From Lepisosteus oculatus (Eukaryota; Chordata; Actinopteri; Semionotiformes; Lepisosteidae): a stretch of 64,000 nt of DNA. Below the pieces are notes generated by a model. It was not told the DNA's origin, made no database searches, and saw only the letters and a program-made list of their open reading frames with translations. The stretch spans positions 16,022,001-16,086,000 of the forward strand of contig NC_090704.1 of the NCBI RefSeq assembly GCF_040954835.1. Reading direction: 5' to 3'. The translations under genes were made by a program, and so were the position numbers. Positions 33,030 through 45,084 of the stretch are shown here, piece after piece. The stretch's first letter is position 1; each line of letters opens with the position of its first letter.

Positions 33030-35159
33030 AAATATAATATAACAATATACAGTATAATATATTACAACATAGTACTGTCAGAATTTAATTTGTGTGCTCT
33101 TTATAGTTGTTTTAAAATCTGTGCCTTAAAATTTGGGTTGTACTCCATATTTTGATTATCGTAGTACTGAAATTAGTCACAGCAGTCACATCTAGAAGTG
33201 CACTGGGCACATGGGCACGTGCAGTACACCCTAAAGTACACTTATAAAGAACATACTGTACCTAAAACATGTGTAAACAACGAGTGCATCTGTGAAAAGC
33301 AATTGTCATCTAGATACACGAGTACAGTGTTGCAAGATTAATATGTATGAAGTGGTGTGCTACTGTAGGTTTTTAGATAGAGAAAATATCTTGTTGCAGA
33401 TTGCATCCCAGTTGGGCATTAGTGTCAAGCTTGTCTAGTTCACACATGATTTTAGAAGAAATAAAGAAGTGTTACAGAAAAGAGAGCAGAGCCCTTGTAA
33501 TGACTTTTAAAAATACATCAGCTGTTGGGTATTTGTCAGATTCTGAAATATGTGTAGTAAGTACAATGTGTTGGGAAGTGAAAAACAATCTTGACATACA
33601 ATCTTTAAAGTGTGAAAATCCCAAGTGATTGTAAATAGAGATTTCCTATTGCCTATTGCCTATGCCTCCAAGTGTGGATTTTTTTCTTTCCAAATTTTAA
33701 ACTGGCCTTGTTAAAAAAAACATAGCCTATCAATTCTAAACTTTTGGTTATGGAGAAAAAAGCAACTGATGTAAAAGGAAAGTCTTGGGTAATTAATTAA
33801 TAACGATCCATCACCAGTAATTTCTAACCATCAGTACCATTGGTAACATTTACTTGCCAGAGACAACAGCTCATCCCCAACAGTTCATCACCAATTTACA
33901 GCTCATTACCTTGGACTGGGGACAGAATGTTCCATTTTGTGTTGAGAAAGCAGTTGCACTCATGTAATGGGTATACTGTATGATTATAATTTAGTATAAC
34001 TTCTTAGAATTACATGTTACTGTATTGTATTATGTTACTGTATTATAATTACAGACTGTTACTTTGGAGACATTAATCTATAAGGGTTTCCTCCTTATAT
34101 ACAGTATTTCACAGTAGTATAGGTTATTGCTGTTGCTGTTGATTTTAATATTATTATTTTACAGTTGAGTTTGGTTAATTGATTATGATGATGATGAACA
34201 TGGACTAGGGAATACCAGCATAAAGGAAATTCTAAAAAATAGATTAGTACAGTACATCCACATGCACCTTTCCAGCTTGCTAAAAATATATGGCAAATTT
34301 TGCTAATGCAGAACTATCTATGATTTAATTCTGCATTAATTCTGTAAATATTTGTAATAAAATCAATACAAAATAAACTTTTTAGAAGGTGAAATTATTA
34401 TTCTCAGTCCCAGAAAGCATGACTTTTAGTTGTAATGCTGTACACACAATATAAGGTGTAGCTTTTATGTTCATCACTTTCTGCCTTTTCTATGATACAT
34501 CATTTCATCAGAACTTAACACCTACAAAAATGGCTTTTTCACTACTAACAGTTTTCGGTACAAAATGTTTCCAGAAAATTATGTGCAGTTTGTAGCTTAA
34601 ATTATTGACTTCACATTTACACCTTTTCAAGATGTGGTAATTTAATGTCATACATTATGAAAGTAATGATTATTTTTATTGAACCAGAAAGTCTCCTTGA
34701 CATCTCTTATTGAAGAGCGATCTGGTCAAAAAGGCAGCTGGAATACAATTGTAACACACTGAATATTGAAATACATTAAAATATAATTATTTAAAAATGT
34801 AGTTCAATTATTTCAAACACGTTTATTTAAACACATTTATCAATAATAAAATTACCATGAAAATATTTTAATGATCTTCAAATCTTCCTTATATTAGATA
34901 CCTTTTTTGATATCAAAACCTTAAGGTTTTAAATAAGAAATAAGGTAAGATCTGACTTATGTGTGCCATTTGTATAGGTCTTGATTTGCTTTTCAGTTCA
35001 GTTTATGTACAGTACAAGTGCAATTACAGTAAATGCTTATTTGCATGTGGAAAGAAACTGTCTCTGAATCTGGAGGTTCATGTCTTTATGCTCCTATAAT
35101 GCTTACCAGAGTGCAGGGGAGATAAAAGTAGGAAACCAGGATAGTTGTTATCCTTAGCA
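33030..35159. other. AT-rich intergenic DNA
   Basis: No exon, RNA gene or repeat boundary recognised. The stretch from about 35000 may belong to the 3' end of the LINE fragment that follows. Confidence 0.4.
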
Positions 35160-35862
35160 ATAGAGGGAAGCTGTATTCAAGTGATGAACTGGGCTGACAT
35201 GATCACCCCCTGTAACACCTTCTGGTCAGACAACGAGCTGCTGCCAAACCACACTGTAATCCCACACGTGTGCACACTTTCAATAGAGCACCTCTAATAT
35301 GTAGTTTTTTCAACTGTCTGAGTTAGTAAATGTATTGTTGTGCCTTCTCCAGGAACTTGGAGCTGCTAACCATCTCTACGGCCACCCCATTCATGTGAAT
35401 AGGGGTGTTGTCCCCAACCTGCTTTCTAAAATCAACAATGAGCTCTTCGGTTTTGCTGATGTTGAGGGAGAGATTATTGTCAAGGCACCACCCCACCAGG
35501 TGACCTGACCTAGCTGACCTCATCCCTGTAGGCCGTCTCACCATTACTGGTGATTCGGCCAATGATGATAGTGTCATCAGAATACTTGTAGATGGAGTTG
35601 GAGCTGTGTCTGGCTACACAATCATGGGTAAACAAGGAAAACAGTAGGGAGCTAAGCTCACAGCCCTGAAGGGGAACCTTTATTGACGGTCAGTGTGGAA
35701 GAAAGCTTTCCATCAACTCTCACCATCTGTGGTCTGTCAGTCAGGAAATCCAGGATCTAGCTGCAGAGAGAGGTGCTAATACACATATCATTAAGTCTGC
35801 AGACTAGTCTGGATGGATCTATAGTGTTAATAGCGGAGCTGTAATCAATGAATAGCATTCCA
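35160..35862 (-). mobile_element. LINE reverse-transcriptase fragment (Rex1/CR1-like)
   Basis: On the minus strand 35860-35580 reads as an RT core (FIDYSSAINTIDPSRL-like, then WILDFLTDRPQMVRVDG), followed by WCLDNNLSLNISKTEELIVD with FRKQ and PIHMNGVAVEMVSSSKFL, the thumb region of Jockey/CR1-type RTs. The YxDD segment is disrupted. It is 5'-truncated and contains frame breaks. Confidence 0.8.
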
Positions 35863-36511
35863 ATGTACAGTATGTGGCAGTGAGAAGAACTGGGGAAACA
35901 GTGTCGCCAGTGGACCTTTTACACGGGTATGCAAACTGCAGGGGATCTAAGCACTATTTTAATAAAATATTTGTCCATGCAGCATTGGATAGCATGTTGA
36001 AGATTCAAGAAATGTTTTTTACACAAAAAACAATCATTAAAAAAATAAAATATTTATTTTACAACATTCCAATTTGCAGTTCATTGCTTCATCCCAGCAG
36101 CAGAAGCTGATGTCATGGCAATCAATTTACTAACCATGTAGGACCATAGTGTGGTCTGGTCATGTCATGAATTGTAACTGCAGTCATAAGCACATGCATT
36201 GAGCTAAGTATCTGCATATATTTTGACTATGACCAAAAACCCTGGATTATAGCCACCATGGAAAACTGTAGCATTGAATTCTGTAGCTTTATTGAATTCT
36301 TGTTAGCGGGTAAAAGGAAAATGTTCTGCTGTAGAGTATGGTATGTGCTTAGGTTTTATTTACTGTATGTGTTTTATAAGTGAATATGCATCTTTTATTT
36401 ATGATTTAGTAATTTGTGGATTATGTTTTATCTAAATTTCTTTAGCTCAGTATTTGTAATGCGTGTTTTATATAGCTGCAAAGGGAATGCAATTACGTAG
36501 CAAAATATGAG

Positions 36512-36954
36512 TGTCACGACTATAGTCCCCCCTCCTTAAGGGTGCTCCAGCCCTTTCACTAAAGACTTCATTCCCTGCACCTGTTTCCCATCCCTGCCCA
36601 CCTTAAAAGCCAGGCGCTGACGCTCTTCCGGGCTCTGCACCTGATTTCCATATCGTGCGAGTCCGGGACCAGGAAGCGCCTGGTCCCATTAAGGTTTTAA
36701 CCTCGGTTCCCGTTCCTGTTCCCCGTCCGCCGGTTCCGACCTGGCCTTCGTGGTTTTTAATTCTTTCCTCTGATGGATCTCCTGGTTTTACTCTTGGATT
36801 GTTCGCCTCGGCCACACCTCCCCCGTGCACCAGCGCACCTTGGACACGCCCCCCTGTCTTCAGCCCCGTTTTCCTGCATGACGTTTCCCCAGTGTTCCCC
36901 CACTTCGTCGGATTGTGTCGTCCGCATAGGGTCCGGAAAGAACTGTTCGTTACA
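36512..36954 (+). repeat. 5' LTR of the miniature element
   Basis: It matches the 3' LTR along its length except for a roughly 38-base block (present in the 3' LTR around 37342-37380, between CTGGTTTT and ACTCTTGG) that is missing here. Confidence 0.85.
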
Positions 36955-37076
36955 GAATGCAGAGCCAACACCTGGACCCCGCGGACGGCACCTTGGCAGC
37001 CTGGATTCCATCGTTTTTTTTTTCTCCCTTTTTTTTTCTTAGGGCTTCGGAGCCGCCCTGAAAAGGAGGGGCGTAC

Positions 37077-37550
37077 TGTCACGACTATAGTCCCCCCTCC
37101 TTAAGGGTGCTCCAGCCCTTTCACTAAAGACTTCATTCCCTGCACCTGTTTCCCATCCCTGCCCACCTTAAAAGCCAGGCGCTGACGCTCTTCTGGGCTC
37201 TGCATCTGATTTCCATATCGTGCGAGTCCGGGACCAGGAAGCGCCTGGTCCCGTTAAGGTTTTAACCCCTGTTCCTTGTCCCTGTCCGCCGGTTCTGACC
37301 CGGTCTTCGTGGTTTTTAATTCTTGTTCTGATGGATCTCCTGGTTTTGGACTTTCTCGTGTGTTTTTGGATTTTCCCTAAGGATTACTCTTGGATTGTTC
37401 GCCTCGGCCACACCTCCCCCGTGCACCAGCGCACCTTGGACACGCCCCCCTGTCTTCAGCCCCGTTTTCCTGCATGACGTTTCCCCAGTGTTCCCCCACT
37501 TCGTCGGATTGTGTTGTCCGCATAGGGTCCGGAAAGAACTGTTCGTTACA
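37077..37550 (+). repeat. 3' LTR of the miniature element
   Basis: The longer of the two LTRs, directly preceded by the polypurine tract and directly followed by the ATGAG target duplication. Confidence 0.85.
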
Positions 37551-37555
37551 ATGAG

Positions 37556-38119
37556 TTACATTTTGCCACTTACTTGAAATGTTTGTGGTGAGAAGTATGT
37601 TAGAAACTGATGGAATTCCCTGAATCTCCATGAAACTATACAAAATATGTTTGGAACCAGACTGAAATGAAATTTGTGAGACACCCACAGCTATTTCAAT
37701 TTTCTTTCCCACAAGCTGATAAAACAATTCGGGTATTCACAGCAAGCATGTGTATATTTTAAATCACTTCCTTTTCAATCAATTGTTCCTGTTTAAGCAC
37801 TAACACAATTGGTAAGATAGCTCTAAATTTAGTTAATTTAAGAGGGACAGTGTGGTTCTTTTTAAAATAATGAAACAATTTGAGCCACTTCTGTTCAAAA
37901 CCTGTTAGGGAATTAAAACCTAAGATCGTGAACTAGATATAATTATTCAACTGCAAAATGCTATTACTGTGTAAACAAAGATGACAGCCTTTGTTAAACT
38001 GGTCAACGTAGTAAGCATCGCATGTTTTAGGTCTATTCAGAAATCTTTAATAATTTTTTAATAAATGGATACATTGATAGAAACATGGCTGAATAGTAAA
38101 ACTTTTGCTGCTGAAAAGC
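37556..38119. other. AT-rich spacer before the satellite
   Basis: No feature recognised between the miniature LTR element and the first satellite monomers. Confidence 0.5.
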
Positions 38120-40057
38120 AACAATGTTCAGAAGGTGAAAAAAACGTCATTTGTGCAACCTTTTACATCCAACTGTATCTACTGTGGCCAGAACTGCACA
38201 CTGAGTCAGATATTAGCAATGTTCAGAATGCTACAAAACGTAATTTTCCGCTCAAATAAATGAGTTTCTGCAACCTTTCACATACAACTTTATCAGATGT
38301 TACCAGAACTTCATACAGAGTGAGCTATTATGAACAATATTCAGAATGCTTCAAAACGTCATTTTCAGCTCAAATAAATGCGTCTCTGCAACCATACACA
38401 TCCAACTGTATCAGATGTTACCAGAACTTCATTCGGAGTCAACTATTATCAACAATGTTGAGAATCCTACAAAACGTCGTTTTCAGCTCAAATAAACGTT
38501 TCTGCAACCTTTTAGATCTTTAGTAAAAGGTGTTCGCAGAATTCAAACAGAGTCAGTGATTATCAACATTGTTCAGAATGCTACAAAACGTCAGTTTCTG
38601 CTCAAGTATATACTTTTCTTTAACCTTTTCTAGCCATCTGTAAGTACTGTGGCCAGAACTACATACTGTGTCAGCTATTATCAGCAATGTTCAGAATGCT
38701 AGAAAACTTCATTTTCAGCTCAAATAAACGCGTATCTGCAACCTTTTACACCAAATGCAACAGGTGTTAGAAGAACTTCATACAGAGTCAGCTATTATCA
38801 ACAATGCTCAGAATGCTACAAAACGTAATTTTCAGCTCAAATAAATGCTTTTCTGCAACTTTTTATACCAAATGTAAGAGGTGTTAAAAGAACTTCATAC
38901 AGAGTCAGCTAGCACCAAGTCAGCAATTATCAACAATGTTCAGAATCCTACAAAACGTCATTTTCAGCTCAAATAAACGTGTTTCTGCAACCTTTTACAT
39001 CTAACTGTATCTAATGTGGCCAGAACTGCATACTGAGTCAGCTATTATCAACAATGTTCAGAATGCTACAAAACATCATTTTCAGCTCAAATAAATGCTT
39101 TTCTGCAACTTTTTATACCAACTGTAACAGGTGTTAGCAGAACTTCATAAAGAGTTGGCGATTATCATCAATGTTCAGAAAGCTACAAAACATCATTTTC
39201 AGCTCAAATAAATGCGTTTCTGCAATGTTTTACATCCAACTGCATCTATTGTGGCCAGAACTGCATATTGAGTCAGCTATTATCAAAAATGTTCAGAATC
39301 CTACAAAACGTAATTTTCAGCTCAAATAAACACGTTTCTGCAACCTTTTAGATCTTTAGTAAAAGGTGTTAGCAGAACTTCATACAGAGTCATCGATTAA
39401 CAACATTGTTCAGAATGCTACAAAACATCAGTTTCTGCTCAGATACTTGTATATGTTCTTCTGTAACTTTTTCTAACCATCTGCAAGTACTGTGGCCAGA
39501 AATGCATACTGTGTCAGCTACTATCAGCAATGTTCAGAATGCTAGAAAACGTCATTTTCAGGTCAAATAAACGCGTTTCTACCACCATTTCTATCCAACT
39601 GTATCTACTGTGACCAGAACTGCATATTGAGTCAGATATTAACAACAATGTTCAAAATCCTACAAAATGTCATTGACAGCTCAAATAAACACGTTTCTGC
39701 AACCTTTCACATTCAACTGTACTTCATACAGAGTCAGCTATAATGAGCAATGCTCAGAATGTTGAAAAACATAATTTTCAGCTCAAATAAATGCGTTTCT
39801 GAAACTTTTTCTATTCAACTGTATCAGGTGTTAGCAGAACTTCATACAGAGTCAGCTATTATCAATAATGTTCAGCATGCAACAAAACGTCATTTTCAGC
39901 TCAAATAAACGCATTTCTGCAAAGTTAGGCATCCCAATGTAACTGCTGGGGCCAGAAGAGCACACTGAGTCAACTCTTTGCCCCACTGTGCAGAATATGT
40001 CAAAACGTGTTTTTCAGCCAAGATAAACACATTTTTGCAAACTTGGGCATCCCTTTA
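38120..40057. repeat. diverged satellite, monomer about 110-125 bp, about 16 copies
   Basis: The word CAAAACGTCATTTTCAGCTC followed by AAATAAACGCGTTTCTGCAA recurs about every 110-125 bases (for example near 38352, 38471, 38820, 38950, 39188, 39307, 39545, 39893, 40003). The second half of each monomer holds GGCCAGAACT, GAGTCAGCTATTATCAAC and GTTCAGAATGCTA. Monomers differ at many positions. It is homologous to the large array right of 46546. Confidence 0.92.
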
Positions 40058-41590
40058 CAGATGCAGCCAAAACGAGCAGGCGGTACCGCATTATTTTGCG
40101 GTGCGCTTTACGCAGTCTACCGCGAGTTACCGTAAAATCTCGTATAGTACCTCAATAAAATAATAGTATCTGGAATTTCCACAAGGTGGAGCTAATAAAG
40201 CTCAACCTCCCATGTTTGAGCTGTCGCCATCAAAGTTTTTAACGAAGATATTACTAATAGTATTAATAATGAATGACCTTGGACAAGCTGTAAACTCAAG
40301 TATTGCCATAGTCCACATTCTTTTTTTCATTGACCGTCTATGTAAAAGTAACACCACAGCATTTCGTAATCACGCATTTGTCTCCAATCATGCAAAGTAC
40401 AGTAATTTTTGAGAATCTCCGATTCACCATGCCTTTCACATGCTCATTAAAGAGATTGATTTAGGAACATAAACATATTACTGTATGCAAACTGTACTGT
40501 ATACAGTATGTACATGTATATGTAATGTCTTCACTGTGCCCGTTTAAGTATTGAATATTTATATGGAATTTTACCATTGAAGGGAAATCTTAGTAGCTGA
40601 GCATAAAAAGAATAGAAGCATACTGCAACGCGGGTGAAGGCCATAAACTATATTAATTCTGGAAAATAAACATACAGTATATGGCTGGTCTCGGTAGTTT
40701 AAAGAAAAAATTCACACCAGTATTCCATTTCTCCCTAATCATTTTAAGCATCGAAGTCTTTAACTAACGTGATACTAACGGAGTCAATAAGCATACTTTA
40801 GAATATGATTAAAAGGGAATATAATAGGGAATCGAGGATCTAAAGAAATTAATAACGATATAATTATATTCATGTACCACAACGCAAGAACAGTACACAC
40901 TGTACAATGTCTGCTGATACTGTTTCTCTAGGGCTTTTTCAACATTACTTGGTGACCTTGCCAGTGGCGCTGTGGGTTAGGTTCTTGACACCCCCATCAC
41001 ATTTTGGGTGTTCAAATCCAGCTGAAGTTATGGTTCTTTTTTTTAACAAACATTTCTTTGAAAAAATAAAACTTTTCCTTGGGTCAGAGATTAAATAAAA
41101 CTTCACTTGCACCAAACAAATTTATATTTCTAAATATCACAACACTATCGAATTTAAGTCATTTTAATAACAATGAATAGTCACCTATGCCTTACAATAA
41201 AAACATTTATATTGATTTAAATCGCGTTTTGATTTAAATTGCAAACGCGTGTTTATATATATATGTGTTTTTTGATTCTCAATCAGACAAATGCAACAGA
41301 AATTGATATCTTTGTCTTCTAAGTATCTTAAACTTTCAGCATAGCTTTCTCCCTGTTTAGATTTATTTTTCTAGGGATCTTGGGATCAAACGTGGAAAGA
41401 TTAGATTGTAATCGTTTTTATTTTTTAAATACATTTTAGAAAAGTGGAATCTATACTAAAAAGCTGTACACCACCTGCTATAAAGATACATATTGTAATA
41501 CTTTTGGGTTCGGATAGGACGGACACAAGAACTCAGACTTGCTGAGTTAAAGCAAGTTAAAGCCTTGATTTTATATATCACCTTTAAAAG
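40058..41590 (+). repeat. foldback left arm
   Basis: Inverted homology to 45085-46545, including GCGGTGCGCTTTACGCAG near the end and an identical 66-codon stretch (40212-40412 against 46387-46187). The left arm has an extra block of about 90 bases near 41365-41450 that the right arm lacks. Confidence 0.88.
40955..41045 (+). ncRNA. tRNA-like pol III promoter unit in left arm
   Basis: TGGCGCTGTGGG (40965-40976) matches the tRNA A box TRGCNNAGYNGG at all but one position. TGTTCAAATCC (41009-41019) resembles the B box GGTTCGANTCC. The spacing is tRNA-like and a run of eight T (about 41036) could terminate pol III. I could not fold a convincing acceptor stem, so it is probably a tRNA-derived SINE head and not a tRNA gene. 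The inverted copy is at 45563-45645. Confidence 0.35.
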
Positions 41591-42650
41591 TGGCATCTCA
41601 AAGCAATACAGTAGATGTAAAAACAGTTAAAAGGACCACAGATTACAAAGTAAATACCCAACACTGATTGTACCCATCTGTCATGCTAATAAAGCACCTT
41701 GAATTGACTTGAATTGACTTGAATTGAGAGGGGGGGAGGGCGAGCGAGAGAGCACAGCCAGGACAGGCAAATAAGATACACTCCACAGACATTCACAACA
41801 GTGACATATCATAAAACTTTTGCACATATTGTTAAATTATTACTTGTTTTTCAGGAAGTTAAAAAAAACACTTGAATGACTTATCCAGTCTCTCGAAATA
41901 AAATTATTTTTCAGGCAATGCAACTAACGTCGGGCAACATGTTTTTTTTAATCCAACATTGACAGCCACATCTTAAATCTTGTCAGTCAGCTCTTTTTTC
42001 TCTATTTGAATTGTGGCGATTCAAACAACTTGTGGTCTCAAAGTCACTGAGCTCACAGAGCTTCAACAACAGATGACAATTTCCTTAGTCCTTCCTTAGT
42101 CTTCCTGAAATTGTCAGATTATCAGTGAATAAAAGCATTTTATTAAAAACACATTTGCGTTTGTTTAGGAGCTATATTATGTATTTTTCATATGTAAGAT
42201 ATAATGATGTGTTCCTGCTTAGACATCGCACGACTTTAAAAGCTGGAAAAACTGGAAAGGTTTCGATTCACATTATCTGGTGAGCCTTGTTTTGTTACTG
42301 TATGAAACGCTCTGTTAAAAGCAAGGGAGTTTTTATGTCCGCTATAGTAAAAGAAAATGCCTGACAAAGTAGGGCTTGGACAGATTCCAAGTGCATTTTT
42401 CCAATTTACGTTGCATTGTGCATTGTGCTGCTATAATACAGTTTAAAATAATTAAAAGTCTAAACAGTATCAGCTTTATTTATGGGTTGCAATTTAAAAA
42501 AAGTCAAAAACCGCACTCAAAATGCAATTTAGAGCTTTCTGGCAAGAGGAGACGCCCAAATTAATAATGTAACATGCCACTGTTTGTGCATGAATAAGGT
42601 TATACTGCTATTTCATAAGATACGCTATTCCAAAAAAAATTTTTTTTAAT
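41591..42650. other. foldback spacer, left part
   Basis: AT-rich, without coding exons. The string TAATAAAGCACCTTGAATTG followed by two more TTGAATTGAC-like repeats (about 41689-41728) looks like the tail of a LINE. A (GA/GC)-rich run follows. Confidence 0.4.
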
Positions 42651-43160
42651 CCCCGGTGGAACCTGGCATCCATGAGAATCAAGTAATAGGTTTATTCTGA
42701 AGAAAGATGTGAAGACGGGGGTTTGAATTTAATCCTTTCTGTAGGGGGTTTAGACTTCTAAGTCACAAGCTGGGGTTTATGGCAGGAAAGGGGGTTAACT
42801 GATAAGGATTGCAGATGCAAGCTAGGAACCCCCCTGGGTGTAATCTTAAACTGACCATTTGTCCAGAACATCGTAATACCAAATACCATGAACCCCCCTC
42901 TTTACCATCAGACCGAGTGACGTCAGAAACGGAGAAGAAGACACTATATAACCCAAACGTTTGTAACAGTACGGGGAACAATACTTCAGTTTGTTGTTTC
43001 TTGAGCCTCATGTCCTGACTGGTGGAGCTCATACAGTTGTGTCTGGAGAGAATCCAGGGTATCAGCTTCAACCACATGGCTGGGCAGCTTGTTCCCCCCT
43101 CCCACCCCTCTCTATGTACAGTAGAGCCTCCTGTCCTGACTACTGGAGCTCATACAGCTG
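42651..43160 (+). repeat. LTR-like repeat (family C), plus strand
   Basis: It shares TTTATGGCAGGAAAGGGGG, TTAACTGATAAGGATT and following blocks with the antisense copy at 30793-31390, and has CACTATATAACCC (TATA) at about 42940. Its 3' part contains two near-copies of CCTGACT...GGAGCTCATACAG (about 43012-43035 and 43135-43160). The boundaries are approximate; LTR copy 3 follows directly. Confidence 0.5.
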
Positions 43161-44488
43161 TGTAGCGGTGAGGCTTATTAATAAGGCAGAATTAAGTGTT
43201 TCTGAGCTTTCCCAAATTAGGCCCCATTTCTCTGTTCATTCATACAAGATGTTTTCTTTTGATAAGGACAGCTCCCAAAGGGGGATGCACTTAGCTAAGC
43301 CTGGCTATCATGATCAATGGTCATCCATTGGCGCCTATCTGTCTAGGGAGTGCCAGTTGGACATCTGGACTGCATTACTAAGTGTCAGGAGTAAGTGACT
43401 CATATCTCACCTTGATCAACCAATCAGGGACTGGTAGGGCCGAGTAACCCACGTGGGACTCTGATGCCCATGGAACTTTCAGCCAATCAATGAGCTGAAG
43501 TTCCTCCAGGTAAAAACAGGCAACACAGAGATTCAGATTCAGTGAGATTCAGTAAGATTCTAAAGGGAATTCAAAGGAGAATTCCAGGGCAGAACGGCCC
43601 AGGAGCAGAAGGGCCGGACATTCTCGCAGCGCGCCTCCTGACCATCCTGAGACACAGCCCGGTCAACCACGGAACGGCCAGTGTGTCCGAGTGCCAGAAC
43701 TTTCCTTTGTTCTAAGAGTCTAGAGTGGAGGTTGCCAGAGAGTAACCAGCAGCAGGCCTCGTGAACAGGTCGGAACTGTGGACAGCTGAATCACTATTCA
43801 GAACTAGCTCTTCATCAGGAACGAACCGGTCCTCTTCCTGACTTGCTGGGACCCACAGTCATCTTTTCTCCTGTGCACAAACTTTGCTAGTTAAAGCCAA
43901 CAGTGAGCATCAGCAGCGCACCGTTGCAAGCCGCACAGCACAGCCTGGCACGGATCCAGAGAGCGTGGATGGACAGCAACAGCCTGCAACTGTTTCTTTG
44001 TGCCCGCAGGAGATCTGAATCCCCAGAGATTGGATGAGTATTCAACTTCAATGCATTACAGCTCGAGAATTCAATTGTTATCCCAACCAGTTGATATCAA
44101 TTTAATTCCTAAGAGTTATGTACTTGTTTTGAGTATCTAATGTAGAAGTTGTAACCAAGTTCACTTTATGAAACGGTCTTAATGAATGATATACTGAACG
44201 TATGTCCTCTTGATATGTGTAACTCTTTGTAACTGACCGAATATACCTTTTGTATTCTGATAACCCTCTCGATAAGATCTGTTAGGTTTATATGCATATT
44301 CTATGTATTAATAAATGTATCCTCGTGTATTAGTACCTGTGTGTGCGTTGTTTGAGTTATGTCGCATGGTTGGATTCTAAAGCCATCAAAAGAATCAACT
44401 TTGTGATTTACTGCTACAATTAATAATTGTCTCAGTAAATGCCCAAACCCTACAGAACTGGTGACTTCAGAGAGCCACTATGATTACA
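43161..44488 (+). repeat. LTR copy 3 (family A) inside the foldback spacer
   Basis: 1,328 bases, TGTAGCGGTGAGG...GATTACA, with AATAAA at 44310-44315. It is followed by TATTTGGCGTCCCTGAGCCA (44489 on) and about 12 more bases of leader homology with copy 1, then unrelated DNA. Like copy 2 it is an LTR with a leader stub but no internal region. Confidence 0.88.
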
Positions 44489-44644
44489 TATTTGGCGTCC
44501 CTGAGCCAGTTTTCCCTACAACTGTGTATAAAGACATTTAATTAAACATGGGTTTGCGATTTAAATGGAAATGGGGGTGATGGGAACTCTTAATCTAAAT
44601 AAAAATAAAATAAATAAAACAGGTTTCGATTTTTAATAACCACT

Positions 44645-44800
44645 TTTCATGCGTGAAACACCTGGTTACCCAGAGAGGACAGGCTGTGCTTCCACTGCCA
44701 GCAAGCAGGGAGAAATAGAGACAGAGGTGCACTTCCTACTTCACTGTGACAGGACATGGGAGAAATGGAATACTGTTGCGTACTTTTACTGTGAAAAACG
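44645..44800 (+). mobile_element. LINE RT C-terminal fragment (Cys/His motif)
   Basis: Broken plus-strand frames give LPREERLCFHCQQAG and then a T-E-V-H-F-L-L-H-C-D-like run, the CxxC...HxxxC zinc-binding tail of several fish LINE reverse transcriptases. It is too short and damaged to name the clade. Confidence 0.4.
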
Positions 44801-45084
44801 GTACTAAGACCAGTTTTCCGGATGTCCCTATACCAGAGATTATGGTAGGCTTCAGAATGGTGATTGGCTGATACCATCAGAAACCCCTCTGATTGGGGAA
44901 AAAAGACCTGCTGATCTGTTCTACATACATGGAAGAGGATTTCTTTCTATTCGAAACGTGTATTTTAAACGTTTAAGACAGAATCTAAACGGGGAGAAAG
45001 CTATGCTGAAAGTTTATTAAGATACCTGGAAGACAAAGATATCAATTTATGTTGCATTTGTCTGATTGTGAATCAAAAAACACA

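Larger units (their letters stand above)
36512..37550 (+). mobile_element. miniature LTR retrotransposon (TRIM-like, Gypsy-derived)
   Basis: Two direct LTRs (36512-36954, 443 bp; 37077-37550, 474 bp) start TGTCACGACTATAG and end TTCGTTACA. They flank only 122 bp. The element is bordered by identical 5-bp duplications, ATGAG, at 36507-36511 and 37551-37555. The internal segment begins with ATG at 36957 and a few gag-like codons (MQSQHLDPADGTLAAW) and ends with a polypurine tract, AAAAGGAGGGGCGTAC, just before the 3' LTR. All of pol is missing, so it would need proteins in trans. Confidence 0.88.

Noticed and set aside
36603..37727. ORFs of 116-159 codons on both strands in the miniature LTR element
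   Set aside because: They lie in GC-rich LTRs, are duplicated with them, and resemble no protein.
40955..41045. A true tRNA gene
   Set aside because: A/B-box-like motifs are present but no acceptor or anticodon stem folds convincingly, so only a tRNA-derived promoter unit is claimed.
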